From Deltaproteobacteria bacterium (lineage in GTDB: Bacteria; Myxococcota_A; Polyangia; Polyangiales; Polyangiaceae), in NCBI GenBank assembly GCA_016218915.1, contig JACRCQ010000007.1:1-64000 (forward strand): a stretch of 64,000 nucleotides of DNA. Direction: 5' to 3'. The notes beneath the pieces are model-generated. The model was not told the origin of the DNA and ran no database searches. It worked only from the letters and a program-made list of their open reading frames with translations. Positions within the stretch are counted from its first letter, which is position 1; every line of letters begins with the position of its first letter. Both the position numbers and the translations under genes were made by a program. Positions 1-9,333 of the stretch are shown piece after piece.

Positions 1-146
1 AGCAAGCGAATTGTCCTTAGCACCACCCGTGCCGCATCGCGCCCCGCCGCTTCGGGCTTGTTCAATGTCGCACTTCACCGACGCACCCCTCAGCTCGTGG
101 TTGCCCGTGCTGCGGTGGCCGGTGAAGTGCTCACCATTCCCCATTC

Positions 147-1892
147 TCATTCCGTGTTCCCGTGTTCCCTGTTGCTAGTTCTCCTGCCCCCCAGCTCGAA
201 AAGCGCCGCCTCCGCGCATTGCGCCTTGAGCAAATAGTCCTGCCGTACCGCCTCGGCAAAGCCCGGCGTCGCTGCTGCCGCATCGTTCTCCATCACGAAG
301 TAGCGCGCGCCGCGACGCTCGAACTCCCCGAGCGCATCCAGACTCTGCCTCTGCTGGCACGTGTTGAATCCCTTGCGATCCAGCCAGTAGAACGCATAGG
401 AGGCGTTGAAAGCCACGGGCTTGCTCGTCTCGTCGATGCACGGACCGCCAGATGCCACGACCAGCGCGTCCTTCGGAATCAACGGCGAGAACTCTGTGGC
501 GCAGGAGAGCATCTTGGACGGTGGGGTGCCGTTTCGCTCCCGATGCGCGACGTGCGCCTCTTCCAGGAGACACAACGCGAGCAAGGCAACCGCACCAGCG
601 CGCTGCAACCTGCCGCCAACCCCTTGCTTCCCACCTTCCCATGCCGCGGACCTGAGCCATCTCCTGATTCCGGGTGGCATGGGCAAGCCGGAAGGTGATC
701 CACGGTCGTGGACACTCGGGGCTTGCCCGTGGTCCGCCAGCACGGGCAAGCCCTGCGAATTCACGATGCTTCCAATACCTTGGGGCTTGCCCATGGCACC
801 TGCCATGTCTGGCACGTGCCCGTGGACTGCCGCGCCAAACGAGGGGATTGCCCACGCGGCGGACAGGGCTCGACCGACCAGGAGCGCTGCTGGCGGCACC
901 GACGCTATGTGATAATAGAACGCCCACGAATCCGCTGTGGTGCGCGCTGCTGCGAGATAGTACAGCCACGTCGCGCCCAGCCAGACCAGCTCGAACCGGA
1001 ACGGGCGTGCGCTCCGAGCGCACGCGATCCCCAGCACGGCCATCGCTGCGCCGGTCCGCATGAAGACCCAGAGCAGCTCCGTGTGCGGAATGCCGAGCAG
1101 CGAGCTCGGGTGCGCCAGCAGGTCCAGCCCGAGCCAGTGGTATTCGTTGGACAGCCCCAGCGAGTTTCCATACGCCTTCCACAGGTGGTGCGCGTGCAGA
1201 TACCAGGCTGCGGCCGGCAGCAGCGCTCCGGCAGCGAGCAGCCATACCTTCCCCTGCTTCCAGGTCTCCCGGCCGTATCGCTGCAGGATCAGGATCGCGA
1301 ACACGAGCCCGATGTGAATCGCTGTCAGCTTCGCCAGCAGGGCGACAGCCAACGCGACCAGCGCAATCGCGTAGTCCAGATTACGCTGCCCTTCCAGCCA
1401 CCGGTGCAGCGCCAGAACCGCTGCGAGCGTGGCCGCCATCATGAACGGCTCAGGCTGAAGCGCTGAGGATAGCCAGATCGACAAGGGATTCAGCGCGTAG
1501 AACGCGGTCGCAGCCAGGGCCCCCACCCCTGGCAGCACGCGTCGCGCAAGGGCTGCGAAGAGCAGCAACGACAGCACCGACGCTGACAGCGAAAGGATCC
1601 GTCCGATCGCGATGTGCACGCCGAACACGTTGTAGAGACATGCTGTCGTCCAGGGCAGAAACGGGAACTCCATCTCTGCATACCCAGGGCCGTCACCTCG
1701 CCAATCCACGCGGGGATGCAGGGGGTCCATTCCTTCGCGAGAGAAGTTGCGGGCGATCGCTGCGATGTCCGCTTCCCGCCAGTTCTCCGTGGCCAGGCCC
1801 CGCGTGGTGCCGGGAAGCCGCACAGCGATCCCGAGCATCACGGTCGCAGCCAGAAGCAAGATCCCCAGGACCTTGTTCCGTTCAAGATTCAT
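147..1892 (-). CDS. Polytopic membrane protein, ArnT/GT39-like glycosyltransferase
   Basis: 581 aa with multiple hydrophobic segments; N-terminal ENWREADIAAIARNF resembles the acidic luminal loop of GT39-type enzymes; contains a low-complexity in-frame insert. Confidence 0.7.
   Translation of the reverse strand: MNLERNKVLGILLLAATVMLGIAVRLPGTTRGLATENWREADIAAIARNFSREGMDPLHPRVDWRGDGPGYAEMEFPFLPWTTACLYNVFGVHIAIGRILSLSASVLSLLLFAALARRVLPGVGALAATAFYALNPLSIWLSSALQPEPFMMAATLAAVLALHRWLEGQRNLDYAIALVALAVALLAKLTAIHIGLVFAILILQRYGRETWKQGKVWLLAAGALLPAAAWYLHAHHLWKAYGNSLGLSNEYHWLGLDLLAHPSSLLGIPHTELLWVFMRTGAAMAVLGIACARSARPFRFELVWLGATWLYYLAAARTTADSWAFYYHIASVPPAALLVGRALSAAWAIPSFGAAVHGHVPDMAGAMGKPQGIGSIVNSQGLPVLADHGQAPSVHDRGSPSGLPMPPGIRRWLRSAAWEGGKQGVGGRLQRAGAVALLALCLLEEAHVAHRERNGTPPSKMLSCATEFSPLIPKDALVVASGGPCIDETSKPVAFNASYAFYWLDRKGFNTCQQRQSLDALGEFERRGARYFVMENDAAAATPGFAEAVRQDYLLKAQCAEAALFELGGRRTSNREHGNTE
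679..856. repeat. Cluster of alternating inverted copies of CAYGGGCAAGCC / GGCTTGCCCRTG inside the membrane protein gene
   Basis: catgggcaagcc (679), ggcttgcccgtg (~719), cacgggcaagcc (741), ggcttgcccatg (~784), degenerate ggattgcccacg (~845). Confidence 0.75.
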
Positions 1893-2042
1893 TCCCCACC
1901 CCTTGCGATCGATTTGGCTTGCGTGCTTTCATGGAGCCTTGTGGCGCGAAGTCGAGGGGGATGGGACGCATTCCATGACCGGCTTGCGCTCAGCAGCGTC
2001 GAGCCCCAGGACCTACCCGTTGCATCAAGGGGAGGAGCGCAC

Positions 2043-2729
2043 ATGGCGGAGCACGACGTTGGCAGCGTTCTTGCGGCAGGCAGGTCGCAGTTCATGGGGA
2101 TCGAGCTTGCTGTCGCACCTGGCGCCCTGGTGCCCCGGGAAGAGACAGAGTTGATCGGGCGAGCCGCGGTCGACGTGCTGGCTGCCCTCGGCAGCCCGAG
2201 CCCACGCGTGGTGGACATGTGCTGTGGTGCCGGAAATCTCGCATGCGCCATTGCCATGCACGTTCCTTCCGCACGTGTATGGGCGAGCGATATCACCGAT
2301 GCCTGCGTGGAGCTCAGCCGACGCAACGTGGCAAGGCTCGGCCTGCAGGATCGGGTGAGCGTGCACCAGGGAGACCTGTTCGCATCGCTTGCGGGGCTCG
2401 AGCTCGAACGAACGATCGACGTGATCGTGTGCAATCCGCCCTACATATCCACGGGCAGGCTTGCGGCGGATCGTGCGGAGCTGCTCGCGAGCGAGCCGAG
2501 GGAAGCGTTCGACGGTGGCCCCTATGGCCTGTCGATCCACCAGCGGGTTGTCAAGGAGGCCAAGCCGTTTCTGCGAGCCGGTGGGTGGCTCATGTTCGAG
2601 TTCGGGCTGGGGCAGGAGCGGCAGATCGAGCTGCTGTTTGCGCGGTCCCGCTCCTACTCGGGCTTTGAGCTGAGAGCAGACCCGGCGTCGCGTCCTCGCG
2701 TGGCCCTGGCGCGCATGCAACCTGCTTGA
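2043..2729 (+). CDS. HemK/PrmC-like N5-glutamine methyltransferase family protein
   Basis: VVDMCCGAGNLACAIA SAM-binding motif and NPPY motif (VIVCNPPYIS). Confidence 0.75.
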   Translation: MAEHDVGSVLAAGRSQFMGIELAVAPGALVPREETELIGRAAVDVLAALGSPSPRVVDMCCGAGNLACAIAMHVPSARVWASDITDACVELSRRNVARLGLQDRVSVHQGDLFASLAGLELERTIDVIVCNPPYISTGRLAADRAELLASEPREAFDGGPYGLSIHQRVVKEAKPFLRAGGWLMFEFGLGQERQIELLFARSRSYSGFELRADPASRPRVALARMQPA

Positions 2730-2745
2730 AAGCGGGGCTGGCGCC

Positions 2746-3612
2746 CTACTCCTTGCGATACACCGCCCAGAAGAGGTCTTCAGAGGGGTACGGCAGAGCA
2801 AGGCTGTCCGGCAGCGCATTCGCGAACCAGGGGAGCGCGCCCAGCTTGTGGCGCAAGAGCGACTTCGCGTGCCCGGCTCCTAGCCACTTGTGGGGTGTGC
2901 CGGTGGCGAGCTGCCGATAGCCCAGACTCCCCAGCGTCTCGCCGAGCAGCCGCGGCGTCCACCAGTGCAACACGCTGGGCGGGCTGTACTCGTGCCACGC
3001 CCGCCCCAGGAGGCGCGCTGTCATGCTGCTGCAATCCCAAGTCTCCACAAGCCACAGTCCGCCCGGCAAGGTCATGGCGTCGGCGCGTCGAAACGCCGCC
3101 AGCGGGTCGCGGAAGTGGGCCACCACCTGCACGAAGCTCACCAGATCGAACATGCCCATGATTGCCGAGGACTCGAGAGTCCCTGTACGCACATCGAGCC
3201 CCAGCACTTCGCGGCCGTGAGCAGCCATGGCAGCGTTTGGCTCGACGCCGACGCCTTCCCATCCCTCGTTCGCAAAGCCTTTCAGGATGAACCCTGCGGC
3301 TGCGCCGACGTCAAGCACGCGGCCTGGCCCGTGCGCATGCGGGGCGACGATGCGAGCACACCGCTCGCCGTGGCGAATGAGCAACTCAGCTTCGCCCAGA
3401 TAGTCGGGATAGCCCGCACCGCCTCCGCTGAAGTAGGCGTCTCCATACACCGCCGCCACGTGGTCCTTCCGGGTGCGTTGCCCGGCATACCGGTGCCCGC
3501 AACGCAGGCAGTCGCACACGGGGTAGCCATCGGTCACGAACCGCACCCTGGGCGAGCTGCCGCACAGCGGACAAGCTGCCGGGCTCGACCCTGGAGCCGT
3601 TTGCGTTGTCAA
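2746..3612 (-). CDS. Class I SAM-dependent methyltransferase with N-terminal CxxC...CxxC zinc-binding-like segment
   Basis: CPLCGSSP...CDCLRCGHRY; VLDVGAAAGFILKGF; TTG start overlaps upstream stop (TTGA). Confidence 0.7.
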   Translation of the reverse strand: MTTQTAPGSSPAACPLCGSSPRVRFVTDGYPVCDCLRCGHRYAGQRTRKDHVAAVYGDAYFSGGGAGYPDYLGEAELLIRHGERCARIVAPHAHGPGRVLDVGAAAGFILKGFANEGWEGVGVEPNAAMAAHGREVLGLDVRTGTLESSAIMGMFDLVSFVQVVAHFRDPLAAFRRADAMTLPGGLWLVETWDCSSMTARLLGRAWHEYSPPSVLHWWTPRLLGETLGSLGYRQLATGTPHKWLGAGHAKSLLRHKLGALPWFANALPDSLALPYPSEDLFWAVYRKE

Positions 3613-4256
3613 CAGGGTCCCTGAGCGCGGAGCCGCAGCGCGCGATAGAGAGGCAGAGCACCTGAGGGCCAGTACGCTGTGCCGTCGCTGGTGAAGTGAT
3701 GCAGCAGCGCTGGGATGACCGCCTGACGCCGTCCCTCGAAGTCGCCCTCTGCATCGCGGCCGGTCAAAAGACGGAGCCCGACGTCCGCCACCTGGGAGGA
3801 GCTCGGGGTCACGACCAGCATCATGCCACCGGGCGCCAGCACACGAGCGCACTCCCTGGAAGCTGCTGCCACGTCAGGAACGAACTCCAGAGCGCTGATG
3901 GCGACAACGAGGTCGAACCATCGGTCTTCGTAGGGAAGTGCCTCTGCACTGCCTTGGACCAGGCTGGCCGGGCTGGACACGCCGCCCTTGACCAGAGATC
4001 GCTGCACTTCGTTCATGCAGTCGTGGATGTCGATGCCGAATACCTCCCGGGCGTGGCGCGTGAGCTCTGGGATGAAGATTCCGCTGCCGTAGCCAATCTC
4101 GAGCAGGCGCCCCACGGGCCCTTGCGGAAAAAGGGAGAGGGCGAGGGAATAGCGTTGGCGGATGATCCAGCCGAGGACCCAACGGCTGTTCCAGTCGGCG
4201 AAGTCCACTGGACCCGTCTTGACCAGCAGATCGTGAGGCAGCAGGAGGCCGTCCAT
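3609..4256 (-). CDS. Class I SAM-dependent methyltransferase
   Basis: LLEIGYGSGIFIPELTRHAREVFGIDIHD; ECARVLAPGGMMLVVTP. Confidence 0.75.
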   Translation of the reverse strand: MDGLLLPHDLLVKTGPVDFADWNSRWVLGWIIRQRYSLALSLFPQGPVGRLLEIGYGSGIFIPELTRHAREVFGIDIHDCMNEVQRSLVKGGVSSPASLVQGSAEALPYEDRWFDLVVAISALEFVPDVAAASRECARVLAPGGMMLVVTPSSSQVADVGLRLLTGRDAEGDFEGRRQAVIPALLHHFTSDGTAYWPSGALPLYRALRLRAQGPC

Positions 4257-4267
4257 GCAAACCCCTG

Positions 4268-4426
4268 TCACACGTGCATGGGGAAGTTGCCGGTGAAGTA
4301 GAGAATGGCCGCCAGAAGAAGTATCGCGCCTGCGGGCGTCATTCCGGCCCAGCCGTAGCGCTGGTATCCCCATCCTCCACCGCCGACCGCGAGCAGAGCC
4401 AACAGCAGAATGAGCAGCATCAACAT
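4268..4426 (-). CDS. Small hydrophobic protein (52 aa), DUF3309-like
   Basis: Translated by hand: MLMLLILLLALLAVGGGGWGYQRYGWAGMTPAGAILLLAAILYFTGNFPMHV*; below the length cutoff of the supplied ORF track. Confidence 0.55.
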   Translation of the reverse strand: MLMLLILLLALLAVGGGGWGYQRYGWAGMTPAGAILLLAAILYFTGNFPMHV

Positions 4427-4522
4427 TTCGTCTCCACGGCGCCTGTGTGCGCTCTCGATTTCTTCCTGGCATGCGTTCGGGACCCCCGCCCGGGCGGGGG
4501 TGCCCTACGTCACTGCTTGATC

Positions 4523-4612
4523 TCCAGCAGGTTTCGAGCCACTGGGCACGGCCGAGCCATTCCAGCCACTTGCAGCCAGGCGAGCAGTCCTGCTCCCTCA
4601 AGATGGAGTGCA
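4523..4612 (-). repeat. Copy A of three-copy dispersed leader element (possible structured RNA)
   Basis: Reverse strand CCATCTTGAGGG...TGCAAGTG...GTGGCTCGAAACCTGC shared with copies B and C; ~97 nt upstream of the 4426 start. Confidence 0.5.
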
Positions 4613-4775
4613 GCGTCGCTCAATACGATGGAGGGCGCAGGCAGATGCGCCGATGGAGCAGAAAGGCGACGAAGCGCCGCGCATGCGTTCATCCCATCGA
4701 GCTCTGATAAGAGACGCGGCGATGCCGCGTCGAACGCAGGCGCGCCAGTGGCGCGCCGACTACAGTGGCTCCGTC

Positions 4776-4824
4776 CCTGTAGCCTGTAGCCTGTAGCCTG
4801 TAGCCTGTAGCCTGTAGCCTGTAG
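4776..4824. repeat. Heptanucleotide tandem repeat (CCTGTAG)x7
   Basis: Seven exact head-to-tail copies immediately adjoining the stop codon (4826-4828) of the response-regulator gene. Confidence 0.97.
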
Positions 4825-4825
4825 C

Positions 4826-5734
4826 CTACGTCCCAGTGACTGCGCGGTTGCGCCCGAGATCCTTGGCCGCGTACAGGGCACCGTCAGCGGAGCGAAGGAG
4901 CTTCTCGCAAGTGAGCCCGGAGCCCGGCTTGAACGTGCTCACCCCGAAGCTGAGGGTGACGTAGACGGCGGGTTGGTCGTTGACCAGGATCCCCATCCCG
5001 ACTTCGGCGCGAAGCCGCTCGACCATGCGCTGCGCTTCGCGCGAATCGCAGCCAGGCAGCACGACGAGGAACTCCTCGCCGCCGTAGCGGCCCACCATGT
5101 CGTAGGGGCGCACGCGCGCGGACATCCGTCGCGCCACCTCGGACAGCACGACGTCACCGACCTGATGGCCGAGCCGGTCATTGACCGACTTGAAATAGTC
5201 GACATCGGCCATGGCGATCGAGAACGGCCTCTTCTCCCGCTCGCCTCGCTCCAGCTCCCGCGCCATGGCTTCGAGGATCGAGCCCCGGTTCCACACGCCT
5301 GTGAGCGAGTCGTGGGTGGCTTGCGCGCGCAGCTCTTCGCGCGCTGCCACGAGCTGCTCCTGAAGCTCAACGATGCGCCGTCCAGCCCGCAGACGCACGC
5401 GCAGCTCCTCTGGATCGAAAGGCTTGGCGAGGAAGTCGTCCGCTCCGGCCTCCATCGCCTGGATCAGGTCCTCGTGGTGTGAGCGTGCGGTCAAGAGCAG
5501 CAGGTAGGTGTACGGGTCGCGGGGGGGATCGCGCAGTCCCCGGATGATGTTGAGCCCATCTCTGCCCGGCATCATCCAATCCAGGACTGCCATCCTGGGA
5601 GGTTCACTTCCCTGCAGGACGCTCCAGGCTTCGTCTCCGTCCCGCGCCGATATCACCTCGTATCCCCACTCCACCAGCGCATGTTCCAGAATGAGCGAAG
5701 ACAACGGCTCGTCGTCGGCTATCAAGACTCTCAC
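4826..5734 (-). CDS. Response regulator with GGDEF output domain (PleD-like diguanylate cyclase)
   Basis: REC: VLIADDE...VLDWMMPG...K(PFD); GGEEF active site with RPYD inhibitory-site motif five residues upstream. Confidence 0.9.
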   Translation of the reverse strand: MRVLIADDEPLSSLILEHALVEWGYEVISARDGDEAWSVLQGSEPPRMAVLDWMMPGRDGLNIIRGLRDPPRDPYTYLLLLTARSHHEDLIQAMEAGADDFLAKPFDPEELRVRLRAGRRIVELQEQLVAAREELRAQATHDSLTGVWNRGSILEAMARELERGEREKRPFSIAMADVDYFKSVNDRLGHQVGDVVLSEVARRMSARVRPYDMVGRYGGEEFLVVLPGCDSREAQRMVERLRAEVGMGILVNDQPAVYVTLSFGVSTFKPGSGLTCEKLLRSADGALYAAKDLGRNRAVTGT

Positions 5735-5863
5735 GTTCGCGCCTTTCCAGGACCGGGCGCAACCCTTGCCGCAAGACGGAGCCCGAAAGCGATTGCGGAA
5801 TTGTCGTGGCCTGCTGCGTGAGCGTTCCTGGCATCAGTCATGGGTTCCTCGCACTTCGAGCCT

Positions 5864-5987
5864 GGTCCATCGCAGGTTTCGGGCCACGCGTGATGGCGAG
5901 CAAGTCCGTGCACTTGCAAAGCAGGGCGCTGCACCCAGAGGTGCTTCCCATCAAGATGGTGTCCCTTCACCTTCAATTCGAGGGTGG
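5864..5987 (-). repeat. Copy B of three-copy dispersed leader element
   Basis: Shares gcaggtttcgggccac, caagtccgtg, acccagag, ccatcaag, ccttcaattcgagg blocks with copy C in the same order and near-identical spacing. Confidence 0.7.
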
Positions 5988-6155
5988 AGGATGCACGGTT
6001 TGCAGCGACGGAAGCGGTCCCCCAGCTGAACGTTATTCCCGAGCAACGCTGGGAGGGGAAGGACGACTGCGAGCACAATGGCGCGGCGCAGCGACTACAG
6101 ATGATTACCTTGTATCTTGACTCGAGCGACGAGACACCCACGGGAGGGGAGCACC

Positions 6156-6623
6156 ATGACGACCCTGACGGTAAAGCGAGAATATGCACGCATCTACGGC
6201 GGTGAGCGGTTCAGCGGCAGGCTCGCGGCCAAGCCGGGGCTGCATCACGGCGCGTGGATCTGCCATTTGCTCATCAAGACGGATCAGCCAGCCGTGCTCT
6301 TTCGGCTCGGCCATCTGGAGCAGCTCGTGGAAGGCAGCGTGGACCTCCTGGATGAAGCTCGCAGAGCCGGTTGGAGTACGGCCCTGGCTTCGGACACGCG
6401 GCGGGTGACCCAGTGGACTGCCCGCGAGCGCGCCAGGCTTCTGGCCGAGCTTGCAGGCCATGTGCGTCTCGGTCAGGGACTTGCCGACCATCCGGGCGAA
6501 GCAGAGTGGCGCGCGCTGCAGGACAATCTCGGTACCCCGCCCGATGCCCTGGAGCGGGCACTGTTCGAGGCTGAGTTCCGCAAAGCGATTCAGGAGCCAA
6601 GCCAGCCAGACCCGCTGCCGTAG
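6156..6623 (+). CDS. Conserved hypothetical protein
   Basis: ATG preceded by gggaggggagcacc; MTTLTVKREYARIYGGERFSGRLAAK...; coding-like composition. Confidence 0.6.
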   Translation: MTTLTVKREYARIYGGERFSGRLAAKPGLHHGAWICHLLIKTDQPAVLFRLGHLEQLVEGSVDLLDEARRAGWSTALASDTRRVTQWTARERARLLAELAGHVRLGQGLADHPGEAEWRALQDNLGTPPDALERALFEAEFRKAIQEPSQPDPLP

Positions 6624-6724
6624 GGCTCTTCGGTGTGCTCCGCGTCTGCGGCCCATGGGCTTGCCCGCCTGTCGTCTCCAGGCATGGGTCCGCGAACGAT
6701 CACGGCATCGATCGTGCACGTCGC

Positions 6725-7417
6725 ATGCGACGAACACCGGAGATCGTCACCGTGACCCAAGCAGCTTCATCCGCCTCTTCCGACCATCCCCCCCGAACGC
6801 TGTTCGTCGGCGTGGCAGGTGGCACGGGCTCGGGCAAGACGACCATGGCCCATGCGCTGCTGGCTGGACTGCCGTCTTCGCGATGCACGCACGTCCAGTA
6901 CGACAGCTACTACCGTGACCATCCGGAGCTCGACGAAGAGGCTCGAGACGCACTCAACTTCGATCACCCCTCTGCGCTCGAAACCGAGCTGATGGTCAAG
7001 CACCTGGACCAGCTGCGTGCAGGAAAGCCCGTGGACATTCCTGTCTACGACTTCGCTTCTCACCGGCGCAAGACCGAGACCGTCCGCCTGCACCCCTCAC
7101 CGGTGATCGTCGTGGAGGGAATTCTGGTGCTCGCAGAGCCGAGCATCCGGGAGCGCCTCGACGTCAAGCTTTTCGTGGAAGCCGCCGCGGACATCCGCCT
7201 CATGCGTCGAATCAGCCGCGACATGGAGGTCCGTGGACGGACTTTCGCCCAGGTCCGCGCTCAGTACTTCGAGAGTGTGCGCCCTATGCACCTTGCCTTC
7301 GTCGAGCCATCCAAGGCGTTCGCCGACGTGATCATCCCGGAAGGCGGCGAAAACCGGGTGGCTGTCGACATGATTCTGTCCAAGGTTCAGCATTGGCTTC
7401 AACGTCTCGGCGTCTGA
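6725..7417 (+). CDS. udk: Uridine kinase
   Basis: GVAGGTGSGKTTMA Walker A, YDSYYRDH, NFDHPSALETELMVKHL, PVYDFASHRR, VVEGILVL. Confidence 0.92.
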   Translation: MRRTPEIVTVTQAASSASSDHPPRTLFVGVAGGTGSGKTTMAHALLAGLPSSRCTHVQYDSYYRDHPELDEEARDALNFDHPSALETELMVKHLDQLRAGKPVDIPVYDFASHRRKTETVRLHPSPVIVVEGILVLAEPSIRERLDVKLFVEAAADIRLMRRISRDMEVRGRTFAQVRAQYFESVRPMHLAFVEPSKAFADVIIPEGGENRVAVDMILSKVQHWLQRLGV

Positions 7418-7760
7418 CCCCCAAGCCGACATTGTCTTTCAGATCATTCACCAGGAGTATCGTGTCACGCACGAGCCTGGTGGACATCCAGAGCATCTCG
7501 GCGTGGCACACGGATTCGCAGGCGGATTCGAGCTGCTCAGCGGCTTTCAACGATGCGGATGCGCCCAGCATCGACACCGTGCCCAGCAGCGTCTGGCAGC
7601 CAACCGTCACGCCTTGCGCGTCGTTGCGTTGCGCTGCGCTCACGATCCTCGAGATCCACACGGCGCAATCGATGAGCAGGAAGTCCCGGGTGCGGTCGCT
7701 TGCAGTCAGCTCCTGCTGGGGATCGAAGTCAGGCTGCAGTCGCTGAGAGGTTGCTGCCAT
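7332..7760 (-). CDS. Degenerate Hpt-like protein
   Basis: Helical segment GCQTLLGTVSMLGASASLKAAEQLE resembles the Hpt HxLKG..LGA..L...LE signature with the phosphoacceptor His replaced. Confidence 0.4.
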   Translation of the reverse strand: MAATSQRLQPDFDPQQELTASDRTRDFLLIDCAVWISRIVSAAQRNDAQGVTVGCQTLLGTVSMLGASASLKAAEQLESACESVCHAEMLWMSTRLVRDTILLVNDLKDNVGLGVRRRDVEANAEPWTESCRQPPGFRRLPG

Positions 7761-7908
7761 GCGGGCCTCCGGCCAAGGGACTAGCCATACAAGATGCGCG
7801 CCACCTGAGGCGTCCCCCCATTTCGGGTGGTGAGTCAGGCTCGCCGTCGCTTGGGGGTTGCACTTGCAGTGCAGAAGCCCTTCGTGTGCGTCGAGAAGCG
7901 AGGGGGGC

Positions 7909-8478
7909 CTACATCGCGGCGTGATGACGCGCTGCCTGGTGGGTCACGATGGTGCGACACACGGTTTCCTCGGTGCCGCGTGGAAAGGGGTCACTGACGA
8001 GCCTTACCCGGACCACCTCTCCGCCGTGGCGGCAGAGGTCCAGCTCGCAGCTGCCGAGCTCGCCTCGCTCGATGCAGTTGCGAACATGCTCCAAGAACGC
8101 CGCGTGGTCCTTGCCGAGCAGGAACGCAATGAAGCTCTTTCCGATGAGATAGGCCCGCTCGACTCCCACCATCGCCGCGCCGGTAAGATTGATTTCCAGA
8201 ACGACCCCGTGGGCATCCAAGGTCAGGTACGCGGCAGGCGAAAAGTCGTAGAGCGCAACATAACGCTCCCGGGAGTGTTCGATCTCGCGCTGGGTGCGTC
8301 GAAGCTCCTCGTTCTGCATCTCCAGGCTGGCGCAATGCAACTCGAGGTCCTGGACATGACTTCGGCGCTGATCGGCCGAGAGCGGCTGGACCTGGGACGA
8401 TGGATCGCCGACGAGTCGCTGCGCGCGTTCACCAGGCTCATCGGTCGGTTCATGCCCTCGGTTGCTCAGCGGCTTCAT
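7909..8478 (-). CDS. PAS domain protein
   Basis: SRERYVALYDFSPAAYLTLDAHGVVLEINLTGAAMVGVERAYLIGKSF. Confidence 0.75.
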   Translation of the reverse strand: MKPLSNRGHEPTDEPGERAQRLVGDPSSQVQPLSADQRRSHVQDLELHCASLEMQNEELRRTQREIEHSRERYVALYDFSPAAYLTLDAHGVVLEINLTGAAMVGVERAYLIGKSFIAFLLGKDHAAFLEHVRNCIERGELGSCELDLCRHGGEVVRVRLVSDPFPRGTEETVCRTIVTHQAARHHAAM

Positions 8479-8752
8479 TCGCACCGTCCCTTCAGGCGTA
8501 TCGCGATTGCTCAAACGCGGATCGCGTATTCGCGCGCGACGCAGTACGCAGGTTCTGTGCCGGACCGGGTCGCAAGGACGATCGAGCCAAAAGCAAGGCC
8601 GGCGCCCGGTGCGCGTGCAGTGCGACGCGTGACCGCAAAGCTGGCTCACTCAGGATGAGGCACGCGCTCCATCAGATTGACGGCCCCGCTGCCACTGCCA
8701 TTGGACACTTTCGCGTCCTACGATCACTCCCGCAACCGTCTGGAGGCACATT

Positions 8753-9070
8753 GTGAAGGAACGACGATCATCCAAGCGCGCGAGAGTTGATCTGCTTTTC
8801 AACAAGTTCATCGACGGCTATCCCTACACGTGCCACGTGTTGGACCTGGGCATGGGGGGAATGCGCGTTCGTCGGATCAACGAGCGTGACACGCGGTCCA
8901 AACGCTACCCGCTGGAGCTCGTCCTGCCGGGATTCGAGGACGCGATCTGGATCTGGTCGCGTCCCGTCTGGAACCAGGGGGACCAGCAGGCGCTGCGATT
9001 CGTGGCGATGGACGCCAACGACCGGGCCCATCTTGCCACGTACCTCGGCACGTTGCGAAAAGCGGCATAG
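8753..9070 (+). CDS. PilZ-like domain protein
   Basis: RRSSKRARVD start and VLDLGMGGMRV motif; 105 aa. Confidence 0.6.
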   Translation: MKERRSSKRARVDLLFNKFIDGYPYTCHVLDLGMGGMRVRRINERDTRSKRYPLELVLPGFEDAIWIWSRPVWNQGDQQALRFVAMDANDRAHLATYLGTLRKAA

Positions 9071-9130
9071 CTGCACGAAGGCTGCGGGCTGCAGGCTGCA
9101 GCGGGAAGATGAGCTCAGTGCCGCGTTGAA

Positions 9131-9162
9131 CGCCGGCGCCCGTGGCACAAACGCGGCAGTGC
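9131..9162 (+). repeat. 32-bp direct repeat, copy 1
   Basis: cgccggcgcccgtggcacaaacgcggcagtgc. Confidence 0.95.
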
Positions 9163-9171
9163 CGTTTTGAT

Positions 9172-9203
9172 CGCCGGCGCCCGTGGCACAAACGCGGCAG
9201 TGC
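9172..9203 (+). repeat. 32-bp direct repeat, copy 2
   Basis: Identical 32 bp to 9131-9162, 9-bp spacer. Confidence 0.95.
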
Positions 9204-9333
9204 GGCGTCTCTGCAACCAGCGCATGCTGCCCTGCGCGACCCTGAAGGGCTGGCCCGATGGACCGGAAGTTGCTCGTGTCGTTTGCTTCGGGCCGCAGCT
9301 TCCGGGCTGCAGCATCCGAATGTGGTGATCCCA

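Noticed and set aside
4776-4824. Short tandem repeat considered as CRISPR
   Set aside because: Contiguous 7-bp units with no spacers and no cas genes in the window.
5864-5987. Leader element considered as a c-di-GMP riboswitch because it precedes a GGDEF gene
   Set aside because: I could not find the GEMM-I or c-di-GMP-II conserved core; the similarity is only to the other two local copies.
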